A stretch of 24,904 nucleotides of DNA from a virus: the IMG/VR virus record IMGVR_UViG_3300017971_000733, positions 1 through 24,904 of that record; one strand, written 5' to 3'. This document shows, one piece after another, positions 14,302 through 22,076 of the stretch; the first letter of the stretch is position 1; each line of letters starts with the position of its first letter. Below the pieces are notes generated by a model that was given only the letters and a program-made list of their open reading frames with translations, was not told the origin of the DNA and searched no databases. The translations under genes and the position numbers were made by a program.

Positions 14302-14612
14302 ATTTATGGTCATTCGGGATTTATAGCCTGCATTTAACCAGTGAAGAATTCTGGCATCTGACGCTGGCGCAATTCGATGCTCTGTCACATAAGTACATTG
14401 AGGAGCAGAAAAGGCTGGATGCCCGCACAGCTTTAATATGTGCCATGCTGGCAAATATCAATCGCAATCCTAAAAAGAAGAACAAAGCATTTACTGTTGA
14501 TGATTTTATGCCGAAGTACAGGAAAGAGCATAAGGTGCAATCGGCAGAGGAGATGCTGGAGACGGTTAGGCTATGGAATAAGGCACTTAAAGGGAACGAG
14601 ATTGAAAAGTAA
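13963..14612 (+). CDS. Tail assembly chaperone, frameshifted long form (GT-like)
   Basis: The -1 frame is open from 14265 to the TAA at 14610-14612 and has no start codon at its head. It reads KWLDLWSFGIYSLHL, SEEFWHLTLAQFDALSHKY, DARTALICAMLANINRNPKKK and FTVDDFMPKY. The last pieces are the usual signature of the second frame of GT chaperones (RTAL...A.LAN..R and F...DFMP). Slipping at 14283-14289 joins 109 residues of G to 107 of T, 216 in all. The long form links the chaperone to tube subunits, and its ratio to G is important in lambda. After its stop an inserted minus-strand gene lies between it and the tape measure. Confidence 0.88.
14283..14289 (+). promoter_or_regulatory. Slippery site for -1 frameshifting (A AAC CCC)
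   Basis: In the zero frame this reads A AAC CCC, which fits the X XXY YYZ pattern. After slipping, the two tRNAs would pair with AAA and CCC. The window in which a shift must happen is bounded by a -1 frame stop at 14262-14264 and the zero-frame stop at 14299-14301. No obvious stimulatory stem is seen downstream. Confidence 0.75.
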
Positions 14613-14620
14613 CATTATGG

Positions 14621-15112
14621 CTATTTATGACTTGCCATGAAGGCTTCCATTAAGGTTGTTACTTCATTGATATATTGTGTTCCCTCATCCATCTTATTAG
14701 TTGCCTCTTCTAGCAAGGTAGAATCCAAGTTATCAATGCCAGATGTTATCAAATAAGTAGCATCGTTAAATTCACTCATGGCTTGGATATATTTGGAATG
14801 AATGTGAACCATTGAAGCAGGTGGATTCATTTGAATAGCTTCATCATGAGCAAGCCGTATAATGGTTAATTGAGTTGCAACCTTGAGTGTCCATTCATCA
14901 ACTCCTATCTGTGGATTACTCATTAGAATTGATAATTCCTCAAAGGCATTGCCAACGGTGGCGCCATTATCCTGAAAGGCAGAAATGTAATTTTGCTCCT
15001 CGTTTGTAATTGATGGCAATTCTGTTGGCTCGGGACTACAAATGACAACTAAAGCTATTATAAAGATGATTAAGGTACTAACTAATATGATTCCAACCTT
15101 TTTCCTGCTCAT
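14621..15112 (-). CDS. Membrane-anchored moron protein of unknown function
   Basis: I set the start at ATG 15112, behind AGGAGG at 5-base spacing. GTG 15118 would overlap the ribosome site. The 163-residue product has a positive N-terminus (MSRKKVG), one strong hydrophobic helix (about residues 7-25), a Cys directly after it, then a Pro-rich spacer and a helical outer domain. VVIC is a poor lipobox, so a membrane anchor is more likely than a lipoprotein. The domain lacks recognisable motifs. The gene lies on the opposite strand between the tail chaperone and tape measure genes and has its own promoter, so it can be expressed in the lysogen. Superinfection exclusion or change of the host surface are plausible roles, but unproven. 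Confidence 0.75.
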   Translation of the reverse strand: MSRKKVGIILVSTLIIFIIALVVICSPEPTELPSITNEEQNYISAFQDNGATVGNAFEELSILMSNPQIGVDEWTLKVATQLTIIRLAHDEAIQMNPPASMVHIHSKYIQAMSEFNDATYLITSGIDNLDSTLLEEATNKMDEGTQYINEVTTLMEAFMASHK

Positions 15113-15129
15113 TCTCACCTCCTTTAATC

Positions 15130-15158
15130 ATATTAGGGGGTTAATTTAATTATGTCAA
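15130..15158 (-). promoter_or_regulatory. Sigma-70 promoter of the minus-strand moron
   Basis: On the minus strand TTGACA (15158-15153), 17 bases, then TAATAT (15135-15130). The -35 box is a perfect consensus, and the -10 box matches at four of six positions. The ribosome site and ATG follow immediately. The promoter shares its bases with the leader of the tape measure gene on the other strand. Confidence 0.7.
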
Positions 15159-15174
15159 TATGGGAGGTTAAATA

Positions 15175-17190
15175 ATGGCAACTGAATTAAGTCGTTTATT
15201 TGTGGCTATTGGTGCTAAAACCGACGAATTTCATAAGGGCATCGACGGCGTGAGCAACAAACTTAATAATGTCAGCCGGCAGATGAAGATTGCCGGCGGA
15301 ATCATGGTAGGTGCGGTTGCCGCCATCGGTACGGCCTCTCTCAAAATGGCAGGAGATTTTGACGGCGCCATGAGAGAGGTTAATACCATGATGCTCTTGA
15401 GCGAAAATGAGTTTAAGGACTTCTCAAAGGAAGTGCAAAACTTAGCTAAAGACATGGGTATTAACGCAGTGGAAGCGGCTAATGCTCTTTATCAGGCTAT
15501 ATCGGCAGGAGTACCTAAAGAGAATGCCATTGAGTTCTTGGAGATAGCCTCTAAAGCCGCTATTGGAGGTGTCACAGATACTAAGACGGCTGTTGATGGG
15601 TTAACCACAGTGATAAACGCCTTCAAGTTGCCGATGTCGGATGCCCAAAAAGTAGCCGACATCATGTTCACCACAGTTAAGGGTGGTAAGACAACATTCG
15701 ATGAACTGGCAGCCTCGATGTTTAATGTGGCTCCAATGGCAGCATCGGCAGGGGTCAAATTTGAAGATGTATCGGCAGCTCTGGCAACGATGACCAAACA
15801 AGGTGTGCCGACTACGCAGGCTACTACTCAACTAAGACAGGCAATCCAGGCGATGATTAAGCCTACCGGGGAAATGAAAAGCGCCCTGGAAGGCCTTGGT
15901 TATGAATCGGGTGAGGCTCTTATAGCCGAAAAGGGATTAACAGGCGCTCTGGATGCTCTAACTGAGGCTTCAGGCGGTTCTAATGAAGTCTTGGGAAAGA
16001 TGTTTGGCTCTGTGGAAGGGCTACAGGCTGTCTTGTCTCTGACTGGCGAGAATGCAGAGATGGCAGCCAGGGATATAGATGCTATGACAAACTCCGCTGG
16101 TGCTGCTACGGATGCCTATAACCAGATGGAGCAGAGCACAGGGAGGCAATTAGAGAAGCTCAAGGTTCAATTCCAGGATATAGCGATAACTATAGGCACG
16201 GCTTTGATGCCTGTCTTAAAAACATTGCTTGATACGATAATGCCGATTGTTACCAAGGTAGGGGAGTGGATTTCAGAACACCCGAAACTGACGGCAGCAA
16301 TCTTGGGTGCTGTCGGCGCGCTAGGTGCTTTATTATTGCTTGCCGGGCCACTCTTAAAGACCATTCAATTGATGTCACTCGCTCTACACTCGCAGACTAT
16401 AGCCTTTATAGCTCATAAGGTTGCTCTTATAGCTGCTTCCGTAGTCACGAAGATAGCGGCTGCTGCACAATGGTTATTGAACGCAGCCATGAGTGCCAAT
16501 CCCATCGGATTGATTATTTTGGCTATTGCCGGGTTGGTAGCAGCTATTGTTTGGATGATTCAAAACTGGGATACAGTTGTTGAACATTTGAAGAAAATCT
16601 GGGAATGGATGAAGACGGCATTCTGGGCAGTAGTGAACTTCTTCAAAGAGGCGCTTGGGGCAATAGCTGATTTCTTCACGAATATTTTTGAGGGGATAGC
16701 TAATTTCCTGAAGGGGATATGGGATAAGATTACAGGTGTTTTCAAGGCTGCCTGGGATGGGCTTGTGAATATTGTCAAGTCGGCAGTCAATTTTGTGCTG
16801 GGGATAATCAATAGCCTGATTACTGGATTTGAAGGGGCAATCAATTTCGTCATTAAGGGGGTGAATGCTTTTATTGGCCTGATGAATAAGCCGATTGAAC
16901 TCCTGAATAAAATCCCAGGAGTCAACCTTCCCCTTATCCCAACGATAGGTAAAATAACGCTTCCTAGGATTCCTCTATTGGATGTCGGTGGGCTTATTGA
17001 AGGTCCCGGCTTGTTTGCCGTTGGCCGTGGGGTAAAGGAAGTTATAAGAGAGCCTGGGGTTGGTGGTACAGGAGACAATAACTTCTATATTTCCGAGATG
17101 GTGGTAAGGGAAGAAGCTGATATACAGAAAATAGCCAGAGAGTTGTATAGGTTACAGCAGAGCAAACAAGCAGCAAAGGGGATAGCATGA
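15175..17190 (+). CDS. Tail tape measure protein
   Basis: A 671-residue protein behind GGGAGG. The first 330 or so residues are the TP901-type tape measure region: LFVAIGAKTDEFHKGIDGV, MKIAGGIMVGAVAAIGTASL, FDGAMREVNTMMLLSENEF, LYQAISAGVPKENAIEFLE and MTKQGVPTTQATTQLRQ. Hydrophobic segments lie at about 39-56, 373-393 and 444-463, and the rest is helical with repeated aromatic helices (WEWMKTAFWAVVNFFKEAL). It sets tail length and is ejected into the host membrane during DNA entry. At about 0.15 nm per residue, 671 residues suggest a tail near 100 nm. The stop overlaps the next start as ATGA. Confidence 0.95.
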   Translation: MATELSRLFVAIGAKTDEFHKGIDGVSNKLNNVSRQMKIAGGIMVGAVAAIGTASLKMAGDFDGAMREVNTMMLLSENEFKDFSKEVQNLAKDMGINAVEAANALYQAISAGVPKENAIEFLEIASKAAIGGVTDTKTAVDGLTTVINAFKLPMSDAQKVADIMFTTVKGGKTTFDELAASMFNVAPMAASAGVKFEDVSAALATMTKQGVPTTQATTQLRQAIQAMIKPTGEMKSALEGLGYESGEALIAEKGLTGALDALTEASGGSNEVLGKMFGSVEGLQAVLSLTGENAEMAARDIDAMTNSAGAATDAYNQMEQSTGRQLEKLKVQFQDIAITIGTALMPVLKTLLDTIMPIVTKVGEWISEHPKLTAAILGAVGALGALLLLAGPLLKTIQLMSLALHSQTIAFIAHKVALIAASVVTKIAAAAQWLLNAAMSANPIGLIILAIAGLVAAIVWMIQNWDTVVEHLKKIWEWMKTAFWAVVNFFKEALGAIADFFTNIFEGIANFLKGIWDKITGVFKAAWDGLVNIVKSAVNFVLGIINSLITGFEGAINFVIKGVNAFIGLMNKPIELLNKIPGVNLPLIPTIGKITLPRIPLLDVGGLIEGPGLFAVGRGVKEVIREPGVGGTGDNNFYISEMVVREEADIQKIARELYRLQQSKQAAKGIA

Positions 17191-17936
17191 TTTTCGACGG
17201 AACGGATTTAAGCGATTATGGGCTCACTGTGAAAAAAAGCAGCCTTTCTTCTTTCATGCCACCCATAAGGACAAGCCATGTGGAGATTGCCGATAAGGCC
17301 TATGACTTCAGGGCGTACTTGAATCCCCGAACTATCAGGCTTGATGTGGTGGTTACAGGAACTGGTGAAGATAACCTGATAAGCAACCTTGATAATATCT
17401 CAAAATTATTGAATCCCGTTGCGGGCGTCAAGCACCTGACGTTAGACTTTCCCGATGACAGGTTCTATAAGGCTAAGATTGACAGCCCGATTGATTGGGA
17501 AATCATAACCCATAAGCTGGCAAAGGCTGAATTGAGTTTTATTTGCCCTGATCCTTTAGGATATGACAATTCAGAGACATCACATGACCACAATATAAAT
17601 GCCGACCCTAAGACTGTGACGGAGACTCCAGGAGGTACGGCATACATTGAGCCTGTTTATACACTGACGGCAGGTGAGGCATTAAATGATGTGACTATCA
17701 AGCTCGAAAACATAGATACGGGAGAGGAAATACAATGGCAGGGTTCGCTGGCAAATACAGAGGAACTGGAAATTGATGTGGGTTTGTGGATAGTCAAGAA
17801 AGAGGGGACAGTAGACATGGCGGATGTAAGTGGGCAATTTCCGAGATTACTATCGGGACAAAGTAATTCAATAAAGGTTACAGGATTTTCAACTACGGGG
17901 AGCCTGAATATTAAATACAGAGACACGTATCTATGA
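17187..17936 (+). CDS. Distal tail protein, Dit-like
   Basis: A 249-residue protein with the siphovirus Dit pattern. The N-terminal half has MIFDGTDLSDYGLTVKK, RTIRLDVVVTGTGEDNL, SKLLNPVAGVKHLTLDFPDD and LAKAELSFICPDPLGYD. The C-terminal half is a beta domain with GTAYIEPVYTLTA and IKVTGFSTTGSLNIKYRDTY. Dit forms the ring between tail tube and tip hub and is normally encoded right after the tape measure, as here. ATGA coupling joins it to the tape measure gene. Length is typical. Confidence 0.9.
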   Translation: MIFDGTDLSDYGLTVKKSSLSSFMPPIRTSHVEIADKAYDFRAYLNPRTIRLDVVVTGTGEDNLISNLDNISKLLNPVAGVKHLTLDFPDDRFYKAKIDSPIDWEIITHKLAKAELSFICPDPLGYDNSETSHDHNINADPKTVTETPGGTAYIEPVYTLTAGEALNDVTIKLENIDTGEEIQWQGSLANTEELEIDVGLWIVKKEGTVDMADVSGQFPRLLSGQSNSIKVTGFSTTGSLNIKYRDTYL

Positions 17937-17954
17937 CTAGGGAGGCAGAAACTA

Positions 17955-18215
17955 ATGGCGAAGTGTATATCTATAACGGGGACTGAGGCGGAAGGCTATA
18001 CGGAAATCAAAGATAAAGACGGCAATTTGCTTGTTGCCTTCAATTCTAAAGATGCCGAAAGCTACTGGGGGAACGAATACCAGAAGGAAAGAATCAAATA
18101 TGCGATGAGGCATAGACGAGACAACATACCTGAATATCTCAGGACGGGTGAACCCCCACCAAATATAAAAAAAGAGGCAATCAAACTAAAGATTAAAAAT
18201 CTATTAAGGAGGTAA
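17955..18215 (+). CDS. Small protein of unknown function (86 aa)
   Basis: ATG 17955 is preceded by GGGAGG at 9-base spacing. The 86-residue product has an N-terminal beta section (CISITGTEAEGYTEIKDKDG), then a charged helical part (YQKERIKYAMRHRRDN, KKEAIKLKIKNLLRR) and a Pro-rich joint. Its net charge is positive. It lies between the distal tail protein and the tail-tip proteins, so a role in tail-tip assembly is possible. No family is recognised and no membrane or export signal is seen. Confidence 0.65.
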   Translation: MAKCISITGTEAEGYTEIKDKDGNLLVAFNSKDAESYWGNEYQKERIKYAMRHRRDNIPEYLRTGEPPPNIKKEAIKLKIKNLLRR

Positions 18216-18221
18216 ACGAAA

Positions 18222-18608
18222 ATGGCAGAGAGAGCGATCCCAACAGCACTTTTATTCCAAAGCGTGAGCAAGCTACTTAAAGGCGATGCTCCGGCTACGC
18301 TGGGCTACCTGAGCCTGTGTGGTGAAAGCATGGCTGGTTTCGACGTGGACACTACTGATTTCACGGACGAGCTCACCAGGGAGGCAGTGTCACCCACACT
18401 CGAAACGACCACCAAGACCGATGATACTGTCGTCTGTGCGAAGACTGCATGGGAGCCGGGTGCAGACACCATCTATGGTGCCGGCGCTTTCACTGGCTTG
18501 TCAGATGCGACACTGCAAGCCTTCCATGAATGGGCTACTTCAATAGCGTTCGAGAGCGGGGACACTGTAGACGAGACCATCAAGATACAGAGCAAGCAGG
18601 GGAGTTAA
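18222..18608 (+). CDS. Tail-region protein of unknown function (128 aa)
   Basis: A 128-residue acidic protein behind AGGAGGTAAACGAAA. It has a short helical start (PTALLFQSVSKLLKGD), a middle rich in Asp, Thr and Glu (FDVDTTDFTDELTREAVSPT) and a C-terminal part with GAGAFTGLSDATLQAFHEW. Its stop overlaps the next start as TAATG, so it is coupled to the large repeat protein and may assemble with it at the tail tip. Base use is richer in G and C, with more C-ending codons, than in the genes before it, which suggests a recombined segment. The family is not recognised. Confidence 0.65.
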   Translation: MAERAIPTALLFQSVSKLLKGDAPATLGYLSLCGESMAGFDVDTTDFTDELTREAVSPTLETTTKTDDTVVCAKTAWEPGADTIYGAGAFTGLSDATLQAFHEWATSIAFESGDTVDETIKIQSKQGS

Positions 18609-20338
18609 TGGCCTATACTGCTAGAACAGAGACCTACTTCTATACAGACGATGGCTCGATGTCGTACCCCTACGCAATCCCAGTTGACAAGCCATCGGGA
18701 ACGGCTGAAGGCGACATCCTGTTCTGCTGTATTGCGTGGTTTTCATCTGGAAAGCCTGACATTGACTATGTCCCTGCTGGCTGGACTCTGATTGCCCATC
18801 ACAGGGGAAACTTTGAAGCACAGTCGCTGTACTACAAGGTAGCTGGTGCTAGTGAACCGTCAGACTACACATGGAGCCTTGATGGGCCTGCTAAAACTCG
18901 TATGGTTTGCTCTTGCTACATAGGTGGAGACTTCGACGCTGAAGACCCGATAGACGTTTACTCCAATACTGAATACAAAGTCTCAAATACGACTGTCAGG
19001 GCGGCGTCAATGTCCGTCTCGGCGACGGATTCCCCTCTAGTGTTTTGGGCGATAGGTTACTACTACGATAGCATAGCTACCTTTACCAAGCCCTCATCGC
19101 CTGGAACATGGATTGAAGACGATGACGTTGGTGATAACGACTCTGATTGGTCTATAGAAGTCTGCTCTCAGATATGGTCTAGTTCAGGCGCGACTGGCGA
19201 CATGGACGCTACTGCCAGTCTTTCAATGACGCTAAAGCATGGATTTGCCGTAGCGTTGAATCCGTCAGCTGGCGGGCAACATTATGAACGCTCAGGCACA
19301 GCCTTACTAGGCTTAGTAGGAGTTAGCAGCAGAGGTTTAGCTTTAACCAGGAGCGGTATATCCTCGTTGGGCTTGCTTCCCACTGGTAGTCGTAGCATTG
19401 CTTTAAGCAGAGGCTATACCACCCTATTGGGGCTGAAAGCAACTGCAAGCAGGACTATTGCTCTTACCCGCTCCAAGACAGCTTTACTCGGCTTGTTGAC
19501 CACAGCTTCAAAGGGTTTATCTTTGAGTCGTGCCAAGACGGCTCTACTCGGACTAACTACCACTGGCTCAAGGACAATCGCCTTGACTCGCTCTAAGGTT
19601 GCATTACTAGGCTTGAAGGCAACGGCTACCAGAACTGTTGCCGTCGTCCGAGTTAAGACAGCACTCCTGGGCTTAAAGGCCACAGGGGTAATGACCACCG
19701 CTGAGCATTACGTAAGGACTGGTATTGCTTATCTTGGGCTCGTGGCTACTGGCACTCGGACAACTTCTATCACCAGGGTTAAAACAGCCTTGTTGGGATT
19801 GAAGGCTACTGGCAGCAGAACAATCGCAATCACACGCAGTGGCACGGCACTGCTAGGGCTGAAAGCCATCGGTCTATATTCCACTGCTAAACACTACATT
19901 AGAACAGGTATAGCTTATCTCGGACTGGTGGCTACGGGGACACGAAGCATGGCAATGGCGAGGAGTAAAACAGCCTTGCTAGGACTCAAGGGTACGGGCA
20001 GCAGGACGATTGCTATTACGCGGAGCGGAGTTGCCTTACTGGGCTTGAAAGTAACAGGATTATTCGATTTACTGGGCAGGCTCATAGCAGCCCGCCGACC
20101 TTATACGATAGAAGTCCGAAATGCTGACGGAGACCTTATAGCCATACTTGAGAATGCACATGATATATCATACTCTCAGGTAATCAACAGCCCACATTCC
20201 TTGAGTTTGAAAATACCCTCCAATGATTCCAAAGCCAGTAATATCCTTCTGGCCAATGAATATTGGCTACGGGACAATCGTACGAACACAGTCATTAAGA
20301 AATTTAAACTGTATCGCAAGGTGGATAGTAGATCATGA
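18608..20338 (+). CDS. Tail-tip protein: beta domain, 13-unit LLGL repeat, hub N-terminus
   Basis: I set the start at ATG 18608, in a TAATG overlap; the frame runs upstream only inside the previous gene. The 576-residue protein has three parts. Residues 1 to about 225 are a beta domain with GDILFCCIAWFSSG, VPAGWTLIAHH and YYKVAGASEPSDYTW, a pattern of phage tail appendage proteins. Residues 228-484 are 13 tandem units of about 20 residues, consensus RSKTALLGLKATGSRTIAIT. Residues about 495-576 (RPYTIEVRNADGDLIAILEN, then NEYWLRDNRT) look like the N-terminal domain of a siphovirus tail hub whose remainder is in the next gene. The two overlap as ATGA. It should sit at the tail tip. Confidence 0.8.
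   Translation: MAYTARTETYFYTDDGSMSYPYAIPVDKPSGTAEGDILFCCIAWFSSGKPDIDYVPAGWTLIAHHRGNFEAQSLYYKVAGASEPSDYTWSLDGPAKTRMVCSCYIGGDFDAEDPIDVYSNTEYKVSNTTVRAASMSVSATDSPLVFWAIGYYYDSIATFTKPSSPGTWIEDDDVGDNDSDWSIEVCSQIWSSSGATGDMDATASLSMTLKHGFAVALNPSAGGQHYERSGTALLGLVGVSSRGLALTRSGISSLGLLPTGSRSIALSRGYTTLLGLKATASRTIALTRSKTALLGLLTTASKGLSLSRAKTALLGLTTTGSRTIALTRSKVALLGLKATATRTVAVVRVKTALLGLKATGVMTTAEHYVRTGIAYLGLVATGTRTTSITRVKTALLGLKATGSRTIAITRSGTALLGLKAIGLYSTAKHYIRTGIAYLGLVATGTRSMAMARSKTALLGLKGTGSRTIAITRSGVALLGLKVTGLFDLLGRLIAARRPYTIEVRNADGDLIAILENAHDISYSQVINSPHSLSLKIPSNDSKASNILLANEYWLRDNRTNTVIKKFKLYRKVDSRS
19289..20059 (+). repeat. 13 tandem 60-66 base coding repeats
   Basis: This stretch encodes 257 residues as ten 20-residue units, two of 22 and a final partial one of 13. 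Each unit holds an (A)LLGL core and an S/T-R-T-I-A-type strand. Units 8-10 (from 19715) and 11-13 (from 19901) form a 186-base higher-order duplication carrying HY(V/I)RTGIAYLGLVATGTR. Synonymous codons differ widely between units, so most copies are old and kept by protein selection. Confidence 0.9.
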
Positions 20339-22074
20339 TTATATCTGAAATCGAAACCCTCGACTTAATATCCCAACTGGGAAAAGAACTCGTTACGTCT
20401 TATGAGGCTGAGGATGCCACCATTTCTACAATAGTTAGTGCCCTGCTTGACTTCCAAGTATTGACGCCCGAAATAACGGTAGGTACGATTGATGAATCTT
20501 ATTCTGGCCTTACACGCTCAATTAAAGTTGATGGCGATTCCATACTGAGAGCCTTATACCGGCTCCGCGATACTGTTGGTGGATATATCTATGTTGACAA
20601 TGACCGGCAATTGCAGTGGGCTTCTTCTATTGGAGAAAATAAAGGTCAGCAGATTCGATACAGGAAGAATCTCCAAGGCATTGAGCGTGAGATAGACTAT
20701 TCCAAGCTGTTTAATAGGATTTATGCCTATGGTGAAGGGGAGGGTGATGCCAGGATAAAATTAAGCGATGCTGAAGGGCAGACTGAGGACTATGTTGAAG
20801 ATACGGATAGTCAGACGGAATGGGGGGGCATATATCCCGGCGTCTTTGTGGACAGAACGATTACTCATCCCGATACTCTATTAGCATGGGCTAATTTGCT
20901 CCTCGGTGATTACAAGGACCCACCGATTTATTATCGTATTGATACGGTGGATCTGAGCCATTCTGAGGAGCTTGTTTTTTCATTTGAGGCTTTGCAATTG
21001 GGTTCTATTGTCAATGTCATTGATGAGGACTTAGGTATTGATGTTGATACCATCGTTGTCAAGATTGAGCATCCCGACCTGTTGCACCCTGAGCAAATGA
21101 CTTTAGAACTTGCCAACCGCACAAAGGATATAACGGATGTACTTACTGGAGTCTATGATGTACAGCAACTGCATGAACACCTGGCAACCAAGATTGGAGC
21201 CGGTCAGGTCATTGTCTTAGGCGAATTCACAGTCATTGACTGGGTTTCAGAGGGGACGACCAATATCAGAGGCGATTATCTCCGTACCGGGGTAATACAG
21301 TCTAATAACTGGGGCGAGGATGCAGGTTCGGAGTTTAACCTTGACGATGGGACTTTCAGACTGGGTGGAAGTGCAGCGCCTGCTTTGTCATGGAACGGAG
21401 TAGAACTAAGTTTGGAGGGTTTATATGAAGGCGAGTGGTATGACAAATCTGGAGTTGCGATTGATGCCACAAAGGGAATCTGCATCTATGGAACAGACCA
21501 GGCTCTTATTACCAGTAACGAGAAATGGGGAGACCCAGTATGTTATGTGGGGACTGATGGTTCCATTAAGGCAGCAGGCGGACAAATCAAACTTGATGCT
21601 GATTCAATTCACATCTATGGAACTGCTGAAGGCGATTATTTTTTCAGGTTTTACGATAAAGATAGTGTTCAAGTAGGGAGATTGGGAGTTGAAGGGGATG
21701 TAGCAGGCGAAGATGCTGTATTCTTTGTTTGTGCCTATCCTGACACCTATCGTAATATGTGGGTAGGGGCAGAAAACGGATGGCTTTATCTTCGAGGCGG
21801 CATTGAAATTACATTGGATGGCAACCTGATTCCATTGGGTGATGATGCCTATGATTTAGGCTCAGCAAGCAAACAATTCGCAGAGCTCTATTGTGCATCT
21901 ATTGAAGCATCTGCCATACTGGCATTGAAAGCTGGCACTGCTATTGAACCACAGGCGGACATCATTCCCAATACAGATGATGCCCATGATTTGGGCTCCT
22001 TAAGCAATCAATTCTATGGCGGCTACTTCAAGTCCAGGCTCAAAATACCAGGTGGGAGCGATATGTATGATTAA
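20335..22074 (+). CDS. Tail hub main part with fibre-like C-terminus
   Basis: A 579-residue protein. Residues 1 to about 280 match the body of siphovirus tail hub proteins: VTSYEAEDATISTIVSALL, SILRALYRLRDTVGGYIYVD, GQQIRYRKNLQGIEREIDY and LFNRIYAYGEGEGDARIKL. It lacks the usual N-terminal strand domain, which is found at the end of the gene upstream. The rest is Asp/Gly-rich beta structure and carries two fibre motifs, DAYDLGSASKQFAELY and DAHDLGSLSNQFYGGY. The hub closes the tube and holds the fibres. ATG 20335 overlaps the upstream stop as ATGA and lies in the -1 frame relative to it. Confidence 0.85.
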   Translation: MIISEIETLDLISQLGKELVTSYEAEDATISTIVSALLDFQVLTPEITVGTIDESYSGLTRSIKVDGDSILRALYRLRDTVGGYIYVDNDRQLQWASSIGENKGQQIRYRKNLQGIEREIDYSKLFNRIYAYGEGEGDARIKLSDAEGQTEDYVEDTDSQTEWGGIYPGVFVDRTITHPDTLLAWANLLLGDYKDPPIYYRIDTVDLSHSEELVFSFEALQLGSIVNVIDEDLGIDVDTIVVKIEHPDLLHPEQMTLELANRTKDITDVLTGVYDVQQLHEHLATKIGAGQVIVLGEFTVIDWVSEGTTNIRGDYLRTGVIQSNNWGEDAGSEFNLDDGTFRLGGSAAPALSWNGVELSLEGLYEGEWYDKSGVAIDATKGICIYGTDQALITSNEKWGDPVCYVGTDGSIKAAGGQIKLDADSIHIYGTAEGDYFFRFYDKDSVQVGRLGVEGDVAGEDAVFFVCAYPDTYRNMWVGAENGWLYLRGGIEITLDGNLIPLGDDAYDLGSASKQFAELYCASIEASAILALKAGTAIEPQADIIPNTDDAHDLGSLSNQFYGGYFKSRLKIPGGSDMYD

Positions 22075-22076
22075 AA

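Noticed and set aside
14440-14640. Plus-strand 66-residue frame after the tail chaperone
   Set aside because: The same bases encode the T part of the chaperone in the -1 frame with clear family motifs; this frame is Arg/Cys-rich noise.
14621-15112. Lipoprotein assignment for the minus-strand moron
   Set aside because: The Cys follows the hydrophobic helix but VVIC does not fit the usual lipobox with small residues at -1 and Leu at -3, so a membrane anchor was preferred.
16560-17078. 172-residue minus-strand frame
   Set aside because: It lies wholly inside the tape measure gene, has no ribosome site and reads as low-complexity Pro/Ile/Ser text, a shadow of the coding strand.
19289-20059. Regular about 60-base repeats as a CRISPR array
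   Set aside because: The repeats stay in frame for 257 codons inside a larger protein, have no unique spacers of fixed length, and differ at synonymous sites.
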